In this document: positions 15,789 through 24,754 of the stretch, piece after piece | How the letters are laid out: each line of letters begins with the position of its first letter | Numbering within the stretch: the stretch's first letter is position 1 | Source of the DNA: Myxococcaceae bacterium | GTDB taxonomy: Bacteria; Myxococcota; Myxococcia; Myxococcales; Myxococcaceae | DNA: 39,990 bases | Direction of reading: 5' to 3' | Assembly (NCBI GenBank): GCA_022842905.1 | Contig: JALHOS010000016.1 | Coordinates: 1 to 39,990 of the forward strand | Made by a program: the position numbers and the translations under genes | The notes under the pieces: model-generated | Database searches by the model: none | Seen by the model: only the letters and a program-made list of their open reading frames with translations | Told to the model about the DNA's origin: nothing

Positions 15789-17150
15789 GTGCGTCTTCGT
15801 CGCGTGGCGTGGCTGGCAGCGTGGTCGGTGGTGAACGTCGTGGTGAGCGTCGAGGTGTCCGCCTGCGGGCCGGCGCCCAAGCCGCCGGTGCAGGTGATGG
15901 TGCTGGGGCTGTCCGGCACGAGCATGGAGACGCGGCAGGTCGAGCTCACGTCGATCGCCAACCTCACCAACCTGCGGGGCGGCGTGCTGTCCATGACGGG
16001 CGCGAACCGGGTGACGATCGACCCGAACGATCCGCTCCAGTCCCAGGGCATCGACAACATGACGGACACCCAGCGCTTCGAGGTGCTGGTCAAGGACAAG
16101 GGCGTCGAGCCGCGGGGCCACTTCATCGACCGCGGCGGCGTCTACTGGCCAGGGGACTTCCACACCTGGAACATGGTGACGACGTACTTCAACTTCGAGA
16201 CCGCCTACGGGTACTTCGCGGACCTCTACGGGGAGCAGGACCCGCTGCTCAAGGACATCCGCGGGCTCAGGCTCATGTACTTCCCGGAGTTCCGGCTGCT
16301 CAGCGCCGATCCGCTGACGGACAACGCGCTCTACTACTCCCCGCTGCAGGCGTTCATGATCCTGCCGTTCAAGACGCAGCAGCGGATCCCCTTCGCGATG
16401 AACATGGGGATCATCGGCCACGAGTTCTCCCACCGCGTCTTCAACAGCCGCGTCTACGGCGGCGTCGGCATTCCCGAGGTGTGGAAGGCGGGGAACCTCG
16501 CGTCGCTCAACAACCGCTGGACGGGCCTGCCGATCAACCTGCTGCGCGCGTTCGACGAAGGCCTGGCCGACTACCACGGCTACGCGGTCACCTGCCGCGA
16601 TCCGATCGGCGGCTGCCGGCCGAACTTCCTCAACCTGTCGCTGGAAGATCAGCAGTACGCCAGCCAGCGCGACGTGGGCCGCACGAACGCCTGCCTGACC
16701 TCCACGCTCAAGTCCGCGCTCGAGAGCACGCCGCCCGATGAATGGGTCCGGTCCACCGCCATGTACGTCTACGGCAACATCTGGGCGACGGCGCTGCTGC
16801 AGGGAGGCCTCGCCGCCGGCCAGGAAGGCGCCATGCGCCAGGGGCTGATGAAGGCCATGAACAACGGATCCAAGCCGTACAACGACATCGCGCGGCTCGT
16901 GAGCCAGAACGCGAGCAGCGGCCAGAACTTCACCGTCGAAGCGCTGGCGAACACGATCGTCGAGAACATCTCCGACACGCCGCCCAACCAGAGCGAACTC
17001 AAGCGGCAGCTGTGCAACCAGCTCATCACGCGGCTGGCGATCGACTGCAACAACGGCGGCATGGGGCCCTGCCGGCCCGGCGTCGAGTTCATGAAGGCCT
17101 GCCCTTCGACCTCGGCTCGCCAGAACTTCTGCAAGTACCCGCCCGAATGA
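15789..17150 (+). CDS. Putative zinc metalloprotease lipoprotein (M4/M36-like)
   Basis: The product has 453 residues. The signal peptide ends VVVSVEVSAC (lipobox), so it should be lipid-anchored. The middle has HTWNMVTTYFNFETAYGYFA, a pattern also seen ahead of the active site in thermolysin- and fungalysin-type proteases. GIIGHEFSHRVFNSRVYGG supplies H-E-x-x-H (His211, Glu212, His215), and LLRAFDEGLADYHGYAVTC supplies a downstream Glu257-G-x-A-D, the third zinc ligand of gluzincins. The tail has several cysteines and ends ARQNFCKYPPE. I infer a secreted or anchored peptidase; no activity is proven. The GTG at 15789 gives the signal peptide. Its TGA overlaps the ATG of the next gene (ATGA), so the two are translationally coupled. 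Confidence 0.75.
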   Translation: MRLRRVAWLAAWSVVNVVVSVEVSACGPAPKPPVQVMVLGLSGTSMETRQVELTSIANLTNLRGGVLSMTGANRVTIDPNDPLQSQGIDNMTDTQRFEVLVKDKGVEPRGHFIDRGGVYWPGDFHTWNMVTTYFNFETAYGYFADLYGEQDPLLKDIRGLRLMYFPEFRLLSADPLTDNALYYSPLQAFMILPFKTQQRIPFAMNMGIIGHEFSHRVFNSRVYGGVGIPEVWKAGNLASLNNRWTGLPINLLRAFDEGLADYHGYAVTCRDPIGGCRPNFLNLSLEDQQYASQRDVGRTNACLTSTLKSALESTPPDEWVRSTAMYVYGNIWATALLQGGLAAGQEGAMRQGLMKAMNNGSKPYNDIARLVSQNASSGQNFTVEALANTIVENISDTPPNQSELKRQLCNQLITRLAIDCNNGGMGPCRPGVEFMKACPSTSARQNFCKYPPE

Positions 17151-17932
17151 AGACTCCACGCCTCTGGCAGTGTGCGGCGCTCACGGCGCTCCTGGCCCTG
17201 CCGTCCTTCGCTCAGGAGGACGACGCGCCGATTCCGTACGACGAGGTGCAGGAAGAAGACGTGCCGCGCCCCGTGAAGAAGAAGAAGAAGCGCGCGCGCA
17301 CGCGCACCGAGGAGGACGTGCGCAGCGACGACGAGCGGCTGCGCGAAGAAGACCAGCGCGAGAAGACGATCGAAGAAGAGCAGCTCAGCCGCAACGACGA
17401 TCCAAACCTGGGCCTGGGCTTCGAAGGGGCGCTCGCGGTGATGTTGCTCGAGGCGTCCCAGGGCGGCGTCGACCCCCGCTTCCTCACCGGGGCCCGCGTC
17501 GTCTGGGAGTTCGGGCGGATCATCGACGACCAGGTGCTCCGGGAGATGTTCTTCGTCGACTTCGGTTGGCTGTGGAGCGCGTCGAAGGACGGGACGACGC
17601 AGATCTCCGTGACCTCGAGCCACCACTACTTCACCGTGGCGCCGGCGGTCGGGTACGCGTTCGAGCGGCTGCCGATCCTCGCGTACGCGCAGCTCGGCGC
17701 GGGCGTGAACTTCACGCAGGAGACGGTGCTCATCGCCAACGGCGAGGACATGATCCGCACGCCGATCAGCACCGTGAAACCGCTGATTCAGTATGGGATC
17801 GGGCTCCGGTTTCGCCCCGCGCTCACCGAGAACGAAGCCGTGCGGCTGGCGTTTCGGTTCGAGATCACCCGCTTCGTGCGCGGCTACATGCACGACATGT
17901 TGATCGGCGGCAGCGTCGGCCTCACGTTCTGA
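17147..17932 (+). CDS. Secreted protein with a charged linker and beta-barrel-like domain
   Basis: The product has 261 residues. MKTPRLWQCAALTALLALPS plus FAQ is a signal peptide. Residues 25-85 are highly charged: PVKKKKKRARTRTEEDVRSD, then acidic Glu/Asp-rich helix. The rest, from LGLGFEGALAVMLLEAS to GYMHDMLIGGSVGLTF, alternates hydrophobic and polar residues and ends in a terminal Phe, as outer-membrane beta-barrels do (strands such as YFTVAPAVGYAFERLPILAY). I infer a small outer-membrane barrel with a periplasmic charged tail. It starts within the stop codon of the protease-like gene, so the pair is likely made together, possibly as protease and docking or assembly partner. No known family is recognised. 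Confidence 0.7.
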   Translation: MKTPRLWQCAALTALLALPSFAQEDDAPIPYDEVQEEDVPRPVKKKKKRARTRTEEDVRSDDERLREEDQREKTIEEEQLSRNDDPNLGLGFEGALAVMLLEASQGGVDPRFLTGARVVWEFGRIIDDQVLREMFFVDFGWLWSASKDGTTQISVTSSHHYFTVAPAVGYAFERLPILAYAQLGAGVNFTQETVLIANGEDMIRTPISTVKPLIQYGIGLRFRPALTENEAVRLAFRFEITRFVRGYMHDMLIGGSVGLTF

Positions 17933-17978
17933 GCGGGCGAGAAGAGTCCCTTCCCGTCAGCCAGCGACGAGGCGGCGG

Positions 17979-18007
17979 TTGACGCCATGAGACTGACACC
18001 TTATTGG
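17979..18007 (+). promoter_or_regulatory. Candidate sigma-70 promoter for the twin lipoprotein genes
   Basis: TTGACG at 17979-17984 is followed after 17 bases by TATTGG at 18002-18007. It lies 38 bases ahead of the start codon, which has GGAAGGA as a ribosome-binding site. The -35 is close to consensus and the -10 is partial. The rest of the 113-base gap holds nothing else that I recognise. Confidence 0.35.
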
Positions 18008-18045
18008 GCCGGTCGCTGTCGTTCTCTTTGGAAGGAACCCAACGC

Positions 18046-21000
18046 ATGCACGCACGGATCGTGGCCGCGGCCATCACCTGTCTCGTCGCCTTCGGCTGCC
18101 CCATGCAGACCAAGCCGCCGCCGGAGAGCCCGGCGATCAAGAGCTTCACCGCCAGCGCCAGCCGCATCGTCAGCGGGCAGACGGTGACGTTGGAGTTCGC
18201 GACCGAGCGCACCACGAGCGTGACGTTGATCGACCAGACCGGCCAGGAGATCACCGCGACGTTCGACTCCGCGGCGCAGACCGGCCGCGCGACCGCCATG
18301 CCTCGGCAGTCCGGCTTCTTCGTGCTGCGGGCGATCGGGGACGGCGGCGGCAGCGCGGCGTTCGTGCAGGTCGCGGTGGACGAAGATCTGAAGACCGTGT
18401 TCCTCGCGGCGGTGCCCAACGAGGTGAAGCCGGGTGAGCCGTTCAACCTGGTGTGGTCGGCCTTCGGCGGGAAGAACGTGAAGGTCTCGGAAGGCAACAC
18501 CGAGCTGTCGACGATGGTGTCCGGCACGCTCACGCTGACCCGCGAGAGCAGCACGACGTTCACGCTGAGCGCTTCTGCCTTGGCGGGCGCGCGCACGGCG
18601 ACGGCGGCGGTGACGGTGCAGCCGGTGATCTCGAGCTTCACGGTGGACCCGGCGGTGGCGCGTGAAGGAGGGACCATGAACCTTGCCTGGCGCACCCGTG
18701 GCGCGGACAGCGTGCGGCTGCGCGAAGAGACGTACGGCGAGCTCTACGCCGGCGCGGCGGAGCCTGATGGCGGCGGGTTCACGTTCACGGTGCCTGGGAG
18801 CGACGCGGGCATGACGATCCCCATGGACGGTGGCACCGACGGCGGCGCGGTCGACGCCGGCGCGGCGAGCACGAACAAGCCGCTGCGCTTCATTCTGGAG
18901 GCGACCACCACGGCCCCCGCGCAGATGACGACCGCCGCGGTCAACGCGCGGGTCGGCACCGGCCCCAGCATCACCAGCTTCACGGCGCCCTCCGCGATCA
19001 CCGCGATGAAGGCGTTCAGCGTGGCCTGGGCGACGGCGAACGCGGTGCGCATCGAGCTGTGGGTGAACGGGCTGCCCGTGCTCCGCCCGAACGCGGGCGC
19101 GAACCTGAGCGGCGCCTACGCCGTCGCCAGCATCAGCGCCGACACGCGGTACACGCTGCGCGCCTACGACGGCTCCGGCTTCTACGCCGAGCGCACGCTG
19201 ACGACGGCGCTGGTGGCGCCACCGGCGATCGGCTCCTTCACCATGCCCATGACGGTCGGTTCGCCCGCGACGGCGGCCATGGCCTCCTGGACCACCACGA
19301 ACGCCAGCCGCGTGGTGCTGCACGTCAAGGACGGGCCCAACGTGTACACGACGGACGTCCGCGCCACGGTGGCCATGGGGACGGCGCCGGTGCTGGTGCC
19401 CGCGCCGATGACCTTCGTGCTCGACGCGTACAACGCCGCCGGGGACAAGGCTTCGGCCGAGCGCACGGTGGACGTGACCGCGCCGGTCAGCATCACCGTG
19501 ACGCCGAACCCGACGGTGGCCCCGAGCGTGGTCGAGCTGAGCTGGAACGTCGGGTCACTCAGCGCGTCGGCGCTCCTCGGCCTGCCGCCCCTGAGCTCGG
19601 ACACGATCACGCCGGTGACCGCCTCGACCAACTGGAACGAGCTCGTCGGCGCCCCGCTTTCGCGCCCGCTGACCTTCACGAGCGTGAATGACGCGGTCGC
19701 CGAGCTCGCGCTGCCCGACGCCTTCGTCTTCCCGTACCTCGGGCGCATGGTGAACCGCGTGTGGGTGTCGACCAACGGCTTCGTCGCGTTCTCGTCGGCC
19801 ACGTCGCTGGCGACGAACGCGGACCTGACGTCGACCACCGCGACCACGCCGCCGCTCGTGGCGCCGTTCTGGGACGATCTGACCTTGGGCACCGAGGGTC
19901 GCGTGCTCTGGGCGCTCGAAGGCTCGAGCTTCCCGCGCAAGCTGACGGTGCAGTGGCAGAAGGCGGCGGTCAGCGGCCAGACCGGCAGCGAGCTGACCTT
20001 CCAGGTGCAGCTGTTCGAGAGCGGCCAGTTCTCGTTCCTCTACAAGGACCTCAAGGGCCCGCGCGCGGACGGCAGCTTCGCGTCCGTGGGCTTCACCGGC
20101 GGCCAGAACGTGGGCGGCCGGGCGCACCGGTACAACACGACGACGGCCGGGGCGTTCACCGAAGGTGACGAGCTGGAGTGGTTCAAGGCGGACACCAGCC
20201 GCGCCATGGGCTCGCTCACGCCGCGCGTCACCGCGACGACGCCGCTGGGCTTCTTCGCGCAGACGTCGGCGGGCTACGTGCCGGTGTTCGCCGTCGCGCG
20301 GGCGTTCGCGCCGGGCTCGGTGATCATCAGCGAGGTCATGCCGGTCCCCGCGGCGGGCGTCGCGTCAGGCAAGTGGGTCGAGCTGCTGAACCCGGGCAGC
20401 GAGCCGATCGAGATCGGCGGGCTGACGCTGTCGAGCACGTCGGATCCGATGACGAGCTTCGCGTTCCCCGCGTCGACGACGATCATGCCGCGCGGCTTCC
20501 TGCTGAGCGGGCAGAGCACGGACATGGCGGTCAACGGCGGCGCGCCGGTGACGGTGTCCTGGGGCGCGATCGACCTGCCCATGCAGGATCGCGACGGCGT
20601 GGAGCTGCGGGTTCCGGGCACGCAGCCTGACGGCGGCGCGCTGCAGCCGGTGTCTCGGCTGGTGTGGGGCGCGGCGACGGTTGACGGCGGCATGCCTGGC
20701 GCCGGGGCGACCCCGGGCATGTCCGTGCAGGCGCCGGATCGCACGCTGCCGCCCACGACCTGTTCGCGCATGATGATGTTCGGCGGGTCGGGTCAGACTG
20801 GAACGCCTGGCGCCGCGAACGAGAGCTGCTTCGACTACGCCCTGACGGCGATCCCGGTGGACTTCGAGGACCTGTCCGGCGCGCCGCCCGTCACCTTCAC
20901 GGCCACGGGCTTTGACGCGGAGGACGAGGGCATCGCCACGCTCCCACTGTCCCCCTTCCGCTACTTCGGCATGACGTTCTCGAGCGTCGGCATCTCGACC

Positions 21001-21405
21001 AACGGCTTCATCACGTTCAACGCGATCACGACGGCGGGGCTGTCGAACAAGTCGTCGCCGAGCAGTTCGGAGCCGAGGGGAACGCTCGCGGTGTTCTGGG
21101 ACGACCTCGACACCCTCAACGGCAGCGTCTTCATCGCCCGCCGCGGCAACCGCACGGTCATTCAGTGGAGCCACGCCAACCCGTACTTGTCGCCCTCGTC
21201 GGACATCAACTTCGAGATCAAGCTCTTCGACGACGGCACGGTCGAGTACCACTACGGAGAGATGATCGGCACGGGCACCGACGTCCGCGGCAACAGCGCG
21301 ACGGTCTGGCTCGAGAACCCTGCCGGAACGACCGCTCTCCCGATCAGCATCAACCAGCCCCTGATCGCCCCCCAGACGGCGTACCGCTTCACGCCTCGCA
21401 ACTGA
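18046..21405 (+). CDS. Large lipoprotein: Ig-like repeats, nidogen-like domains and lamin-tail domain (first paralogue)
   Basis: The product has 1119 residues. MHARIVAAAITCLVAFGC is a signal peptide with a lipobox. Six Ig-like units follow (to about residue 540), each of the form S-F-T-x-x-x-x-x-x-x-x-G-x-x-x-x-L-x-W-x-x-x-x-A-x-x-V, for example AIKSFTASASRIVSGQTVTL and VISSFTVDPAVAREGGTMNL. Next is a nidogen/NIDO-like module: NRVWVSTNGFVAFSSATSLA then PPLVAPFWDDLTLGTEGRVL. Around residue 759 is SVIISEVMPVP with KWVELLNPGSEPIEIGGLTL, the opening of a lamin-tail (LTD) domain. A second nidogen-like module around residue 971 has SSVGISTNGFITFN and TLAVFWDDLDTLNGSVFIAR. Such proteins are probably surface adhesins or carbohydrate/protein binders; function is inferred only. 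It is followed after 22 bases by its paralogue. Confidence 0.85.
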   Translation: MHARIVAAAITCLVAFGCPMQTKPPPESPAIKSFTASASRIVSGQTVTLEFATERTTSVTLIDQTGQEITATFDSAAQTGRATAMPRQSGFFVLRAIGDGGGSAAFVQVAVDEDLKTVFLAAVPNEVKPGEPFNLVWSAFGGKNVKVSEGNTELSTMVSGTLTLTRESSTTFTLSASALAGARTATAAVTVQPVISSFTVDPAVAREGGTMNLAWRTRGADSVRLREETYGELYAGAAEPDGGGFTFTVPGSDAGMTIPMDGGTDGGAVDAGAASTNKPLRFILEATTTAPAQMTTAAVNARVGTGPSITSFTAPSAITAMKAFSVAWATANAVRIELWVNGLPVLRPNAGANLSGAYAVASISADTRYTLRAYDGSGFYAERTLTTALVAPPAIGSFTMPMTVGSPATAAMASWTTTNASRVVLHVKDGPNVYTTDVRATVAMGTAPVLVPAPMTFVLDAYNAAGDKASAERTVDVTAPVSITVTPNPTVAPSVVELSWNVGSLSASALLGLPPLSSDTITPVTASTNWNELVGAPLSRPLTFTSVNDAVAELALPDAFVFPYLGRMVNRVWVSTNGFVAFSSATSLATNADLTSTTATTPPLVAPFWDDLTLGTEGRVLWALEGSSFPRKLTVQWQKAAVSGQTGSELTFQVQLFESGQFSFLYKDLKGPRADGSFASVGFTGGQNVGGRAHRYNTTTAGAFTEGDELEWFKADTSRAMGSLTPRVTATTPLGFFAQTSAGYVPVFAVARAFAPGSVIISEVMPVPAAGVASGKWVELLNPGSEPIEIGGLTLSSTSDPMTSFAFPASTTIMPRGFLLSGQSTDMAVNGGAPVTVSWGAIDLPMQDRDGVELRVPGTQPDGGALQPVSRLVWGAATVDGGMPGAGATPGMSVQAPDRTLPPTTCSRMMMFGGSGQTGTPGAANESCFDYALTAIPVDFEDLSGAPPVTFTATGFDAEDEGIATLPLSPFRYFGMTFSSVGISTNGFITFNAITTAGLSNKSSPSSSEPRGTLAVFWDDLDTLNGSVFIARRGNRTVIQWSHANPYLSPSSDINFEIKLFDDGTVEYHYGEMIGTGTDVRGNSATVWLENPAGTTALPISINQPLIAPQTAYRFTPRN

Positions 21406-21427
21406 GCGCCCTCGAGGAACTACGTCC

Positions 21428-24400
21428 ATGCACCGACACTTCTCTGTACTGCTGATTGTCCTCGGCACCGGCGTCCTGTTCGCCTGCCCCACCCCGCCCG
21501 CGGCCCCAAAGCTGCCGACGGTAGGTTCCTTCACCGCCAGCCCCGACACGGTCGCCAAGGGCGGCCAGGTGACCCTCGCGTGGTCCGTCACCGACTCGAC
21601 GACGGTCACGATCGTCAACGCGGCGTCCATGGAGGCCGTGCCCGGCGTCGACGGAAAGGCCGATGGCCAGGCCACCGTCACCATCAACGACCCGAGCGTC
21701 TTCCTGCTGACGGCGACGAACTCCGCGCAGCAGAAGGTCACCGCGACGGCCGCGGTCAGCGTGCAGGGCACGCCGGCCAGCATCACGTTCACGGCGGTGC
21801 CGGCCGAGGTCGGCCCGACCGAACCGGCCACGCTCGTGTGGTCCGCGCAGGGCGCGAAGAGCGTCAGCATCGTCCCCATGGGCGGCGCTGCGCTGAACCT
21901 GGGCATGCAGGTCGAAGCGGGCAGCGTGCAGGTGAACCCCACGGGCGTGGAGACCGTCTACACGCTGACCGCCGACGGGGCGACGCGCACCGCGACGGTG
22001 AAGCGACGCCCGGCGATCGGCATGTTTGAGCTCAGCCGCAGCAGCGGCACCACGGGCGACATGGTGACCGTGTCGTGGCAGACGACGAACGCCACGTCGG
22101 TGACGCTCACGGCGACGGGCCGCGCGATGCCGCTGACCACGGTCAGCGCTGGCGCGATGGTGGCGATGGGGACCTACGCGGACACGCTCGTGGCCGCCCC
22201 GGCCGGCAGCGTAATCACCTACCAGCTCGAGGCCCGTGGACCCGGCGGCGCGAGCACGCAGACGGCGCAGCTGGTCTTCGGCGACGGCCCGCGCATCGTC
22301 AGCTTCAGCGCCCCGCTCTTCGCGACCCCGGACAGCGGCGTGGCCCTGCGCTGGAGCGCCATCAACGCCGACGTCGCTGAGTTGGGCACCGACGGAGGGC
22401 CGCGGCTCTTCACGTCGACCACGCTCGCGGAGGTCACCGACGGTGGCCTGCGCCTGGCGACGCCGTCCGCGCCGACCGAGTACGTGTTGACCGCGCGGAA
22501 CACGATCACCGGGCAGGTCGTGCGTGAAGCGCGGATCGTGACGCCGATCGGCGCGGTCGCGACGCCCACGTTCACCGCGAACCCGATGACCGCGGTGATG
22601 CCAGGCACGCCGGTCACGCTGACCTGGAGCGCACCCAACGCGCGCCGGGCCCGCGTGCTCGAGAACGGCGAGCTCACCGTCGGGTACGTCGAAGGCGTCG
22701 CCGCCGAGATGGGCACCGCCACCGTCTACCCGAATCAGGCCACGACGACGTACACGCTGCGTGTCGACAACACGGTCGACGCGCCGGTCGTCGCCACCCT
22801 CTCCGCGTCGGCCGTGCCGGCGCTGCAGCTCGGCGCGGTCGACGGCGGGCCAATCTTCGACACCGCCACCAACGTGGACCTCGGCTGGAGTCTGGGCGCG
22901 CCCAACGCGCAGCTCGTGGGCTACCCCCACGCCGACATCGTGGCGGGCGGCGCGTTCGACGACATCGCCATGACGGGGACGCCGGTCGTCTTCCCGTCGA
23001 CCAACGACGCCGTTCAGTACGTGGACCTGCGTGGGTTCGAGACCTTCCTGTACGGCGCGCGTATGCCTGAGCGGATCGGCGTGTCGACGAACGGGTGGCT
23101 CAAGTTCACCACCGGCACGATCTCCGCCACGGCCACGCCCGCGACGGGGTTCCCCGGAGGCGCCAGCAGCACGTACGACAACGTCATCGCCCCGTTCTGG
23201 GCGGATCTGGACTTGGGCGGAACGGGTCAGGTGCTCTGGCAGATCAAGGGCGCCGCGCCGAAGCGGACGCTGATCGTCCAGTTCCAAGGCGTGAAAGTCG
23301 CCTCGCAGATGACGTCAACGCTGACGTTCCAGGTGCAGGTGAGCCAAGCGGGCCAGGTTCGGGTGGCCTACGGGACGATGACGTTCACGCCGCCCACGAC
23401 GGCGCCGGTCTTCGGTCTGCAAGGCACTGCAGGGCTCGGCCTGGCAATGACCTACGGTGGCTCCAACACAGCGGTCACCTTCTTCGGGCCCAAGCCTTCG
23501 CCGCTGAGCGTCACCGCCGCGTCGGCGCTGCCGCAGCGAGGCTTCCTCGAGGTGGGCATGGGCCTGATGCGGGTGTCGACCATCACGCCCATTCGCGCGG
23601 CGGATCTGCGGATCAGCGAGGTCATGTACAACCCGGCCCCGGCGCTCACGGCGGGCCAGTGGTTCGAGGTGTTCAACGCGTCGGCCAGCCCGTTCGACGT
23701 CAGCGGTTGGACGATCGACTTCGGTGGCAGCACGCACACGATCGCGCCCGGAACAGTGCTGGCGCCCAGCGCCTTCCACGTCTTCGGCCAGGCGGACGCG
23801 GGCCCGGACAACGACGACGTCGTGACGCACTACGTGTACGGCGGCGGCTTCTCCATGCCGACGACTGCGGGCACCATCACGCTGACGGGACCTGGAATCG
23901 CGGCCCGAGCGCGCTGGGGGGCGACGGACGCGGGCGCGGACGCCGGCGGCACGGTACTCGTGGGCAGCGCTGATGCGGGCGTCGCTGGGTTGTTCGACCC
24001 GACCCCGTACATTCTCGCGTCCGATCCGAGCGGGACGCAGCCCGGCGGGCGGGCGTGCTTTGCGCGGCGGCCCTTCGGTACGCAGGCGCCACAGCAGCTC
24101 GGCAGCCCGGGGACTTCGGAGTCGTGCTTCGGCGTGCTCATGACGGCGATCCCGTCGCGGTTCACCGACATCTCGGGGACGGGCACGAAGGTGACCTTCA
24201 CCAGCCAGGACGACGACTACGCGACGGTCATGGCGACGGGGGCGCCGATCAACCTCGGCGGCGATGGAGGCGTCACGTCGTTCGGCGTGTCGACCAACGG
24301 CTTCCTGGCGCCGACGGTGACCTCGTCGGGCAGCTTCAACGAGACCAGGCCCAACAGCAGCTCTCCGAACGGGGGCCTCGCAGTGTACTGGGACGACCTC

Positions 24401-24736
24401 GTGATCCCCACGTCTGGCGCGGCGGGCGTCTACACGAAGCGCTTCGCCGCCGGCGAGGATCCACAGTCCCCGGGGGCGCACTGGGTGATCCAGTGGACCA
24501 ACATGCTCCAGTACTCCTTCGGCGCGAGCAACGGCGACCTCACGTTCCAGGCGAAGGTCTTCGACGACGGCACCATCGAGTACCACTACGGGACGATGAG
24601 CTGGGCCACGACGGGCGTCAACGGCAGCGCCGCGACCGTCTGGCTCGAGAATGCGACCGGCACCTTCGCCGTCGCGCCCAACGTCAACCAGGGACGGGTC
24701 GTCGGGAACAGCGCGTACCGGTTCACCCGGCAATAG
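21428..24736 (+). CDS. Large lipoprotein: Ig-like repeats, nidogen-like domains and lamin-tail domain (second paralogue)
   Basis: The product has 1102 residues with the same domain order as the preceding gene. The signal is MHRHFSVLLIVLGTGVLFAC (lipobox). Six Ig-like units follow, beginning with TVGSFTASPDTVAKGGQVTL and SITFTAVPAEVGPTEPATLV. The first nidogen-like module has ERIGVSTNGWLKFTTGT and NVIAPFWADLDLGGTGQVLW near residue 540. The LTD opens DLRISEVMYNPAPALTAGQW near residue 725. The second module has SFGVSTNGFLAP and LAVYWDDLVIPTSGAAGV near residue 940 and ends with VKVFDDGTIEYHYG-type text, as in its neighbour. Overall sequence similarity is modest outside the motifs, so the duplication is old. 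GAGGAAC precedes the ATG. It is probably cotranscribed with its paralogue. Confidence 0.85.
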   Translation: MHRHFSVLLIVLGTGVLFACPTPPAAPKLPTVGSFTASPDTVAKGGQVTLAWSVTDSTTVTIVNAASMEAVPGVDGKADGQATVTINDPSVFLLTATNSAQQKVTATAAVSVQGTPASITFTAVPAEVGPTEPATLVWSAQGAKSVSIVPMGGAALNLGMQVEAGSVQVNPTGVETVYTLTADGATRTATVKRRPAIGMFELSRSSGTTGDMVTVSWQTTNATSVTLTATGRAMPLTTVSAGAMVAMGTYADTLVAAPAGSVITYQLEARGPGGASTQTAQLVFGDGPRIVSFSAPLFATPDSGVALRWSAINADVAELGTDGGPRLFTSTTLAEVTDGGLRLATPSAPTEYVLTARNTITGQVVREARIVTPIGAVATPTFTANPMTAVMPGTPVTLTWSAPNARRARVLENGELTVGYVEGVAAEMGTATVYPNQATTTYTLRVDNTVDAPVVATLSASAVPALQLGAVDGGPIFDTATNVDLGWSLGAPNAQLVGYPHADIVAGGAFDDIAMTGTPVVFPSTNDAVQYVDLRGFETFLYGARMPERIGVSTNGWLKFTTGTISATATPATGFPGGASSTYDNVIAPFWADLDLGGTGQVLWQIKGAAPKRTLIVQFQGVKVASQMTSTLTFQVQVSQAGQVRVAYGTMTFTPPTTAPVFGLQGTAGLGLAMTYGGSNTAVTFFGPKPSPLSVTAASALPQRGFLEVGMGLMRVSTITPIRAADLRISEVMYNPAPALTAGQWFEVFNASASPFDVSGWTIDFGGSTHTIAPGTVLAPSAFHVFGQADAGPDNDDVVTHYVYGGGFSMPTTAGTITLTGPGIAARARWGATDAGADAGGTVLVGSADAGVAGLFDPTPYILASDPSGTQPGGRACFARRPFGTQAPQQLGSPGTSESCFGVLMTAIPSRFTDISGTGTKVTFTSQDDDYATVMATGAPINLGGDGGVTSFGVSTNGFLAPTVTSSGSFNETRPNSSSPNGGLAVYWDDLVIPTSGAAGVYTKRFAAGEDPQSPGAHWVIQWTNMLQYSFGASNGDLTFQAKVFDDGTIEYHYGTMSWATTGVNGSAATVWLENATGTFAVAPNVNQGRVVGNSAYRFTRQ

Positions 24737-24754
24737 TGCTGGGCGTCGGGGGCT

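Noticed and set aside
15714-17159. Upstream extension of the aspS frame to 1102 codons
   Set aside because: The extension is antisense to the protease-like gene; the aspS N-terminus MATEFISKTKRTHSC is normal.
21389-23287. Long minus-strand open frame (632 codons)
   Set aside because: It is antisense to the second giant lipoprotein, has Arg/Gly/His/Ala-rich composition with no domain or start signals, and reflects G+C-rich third positions.
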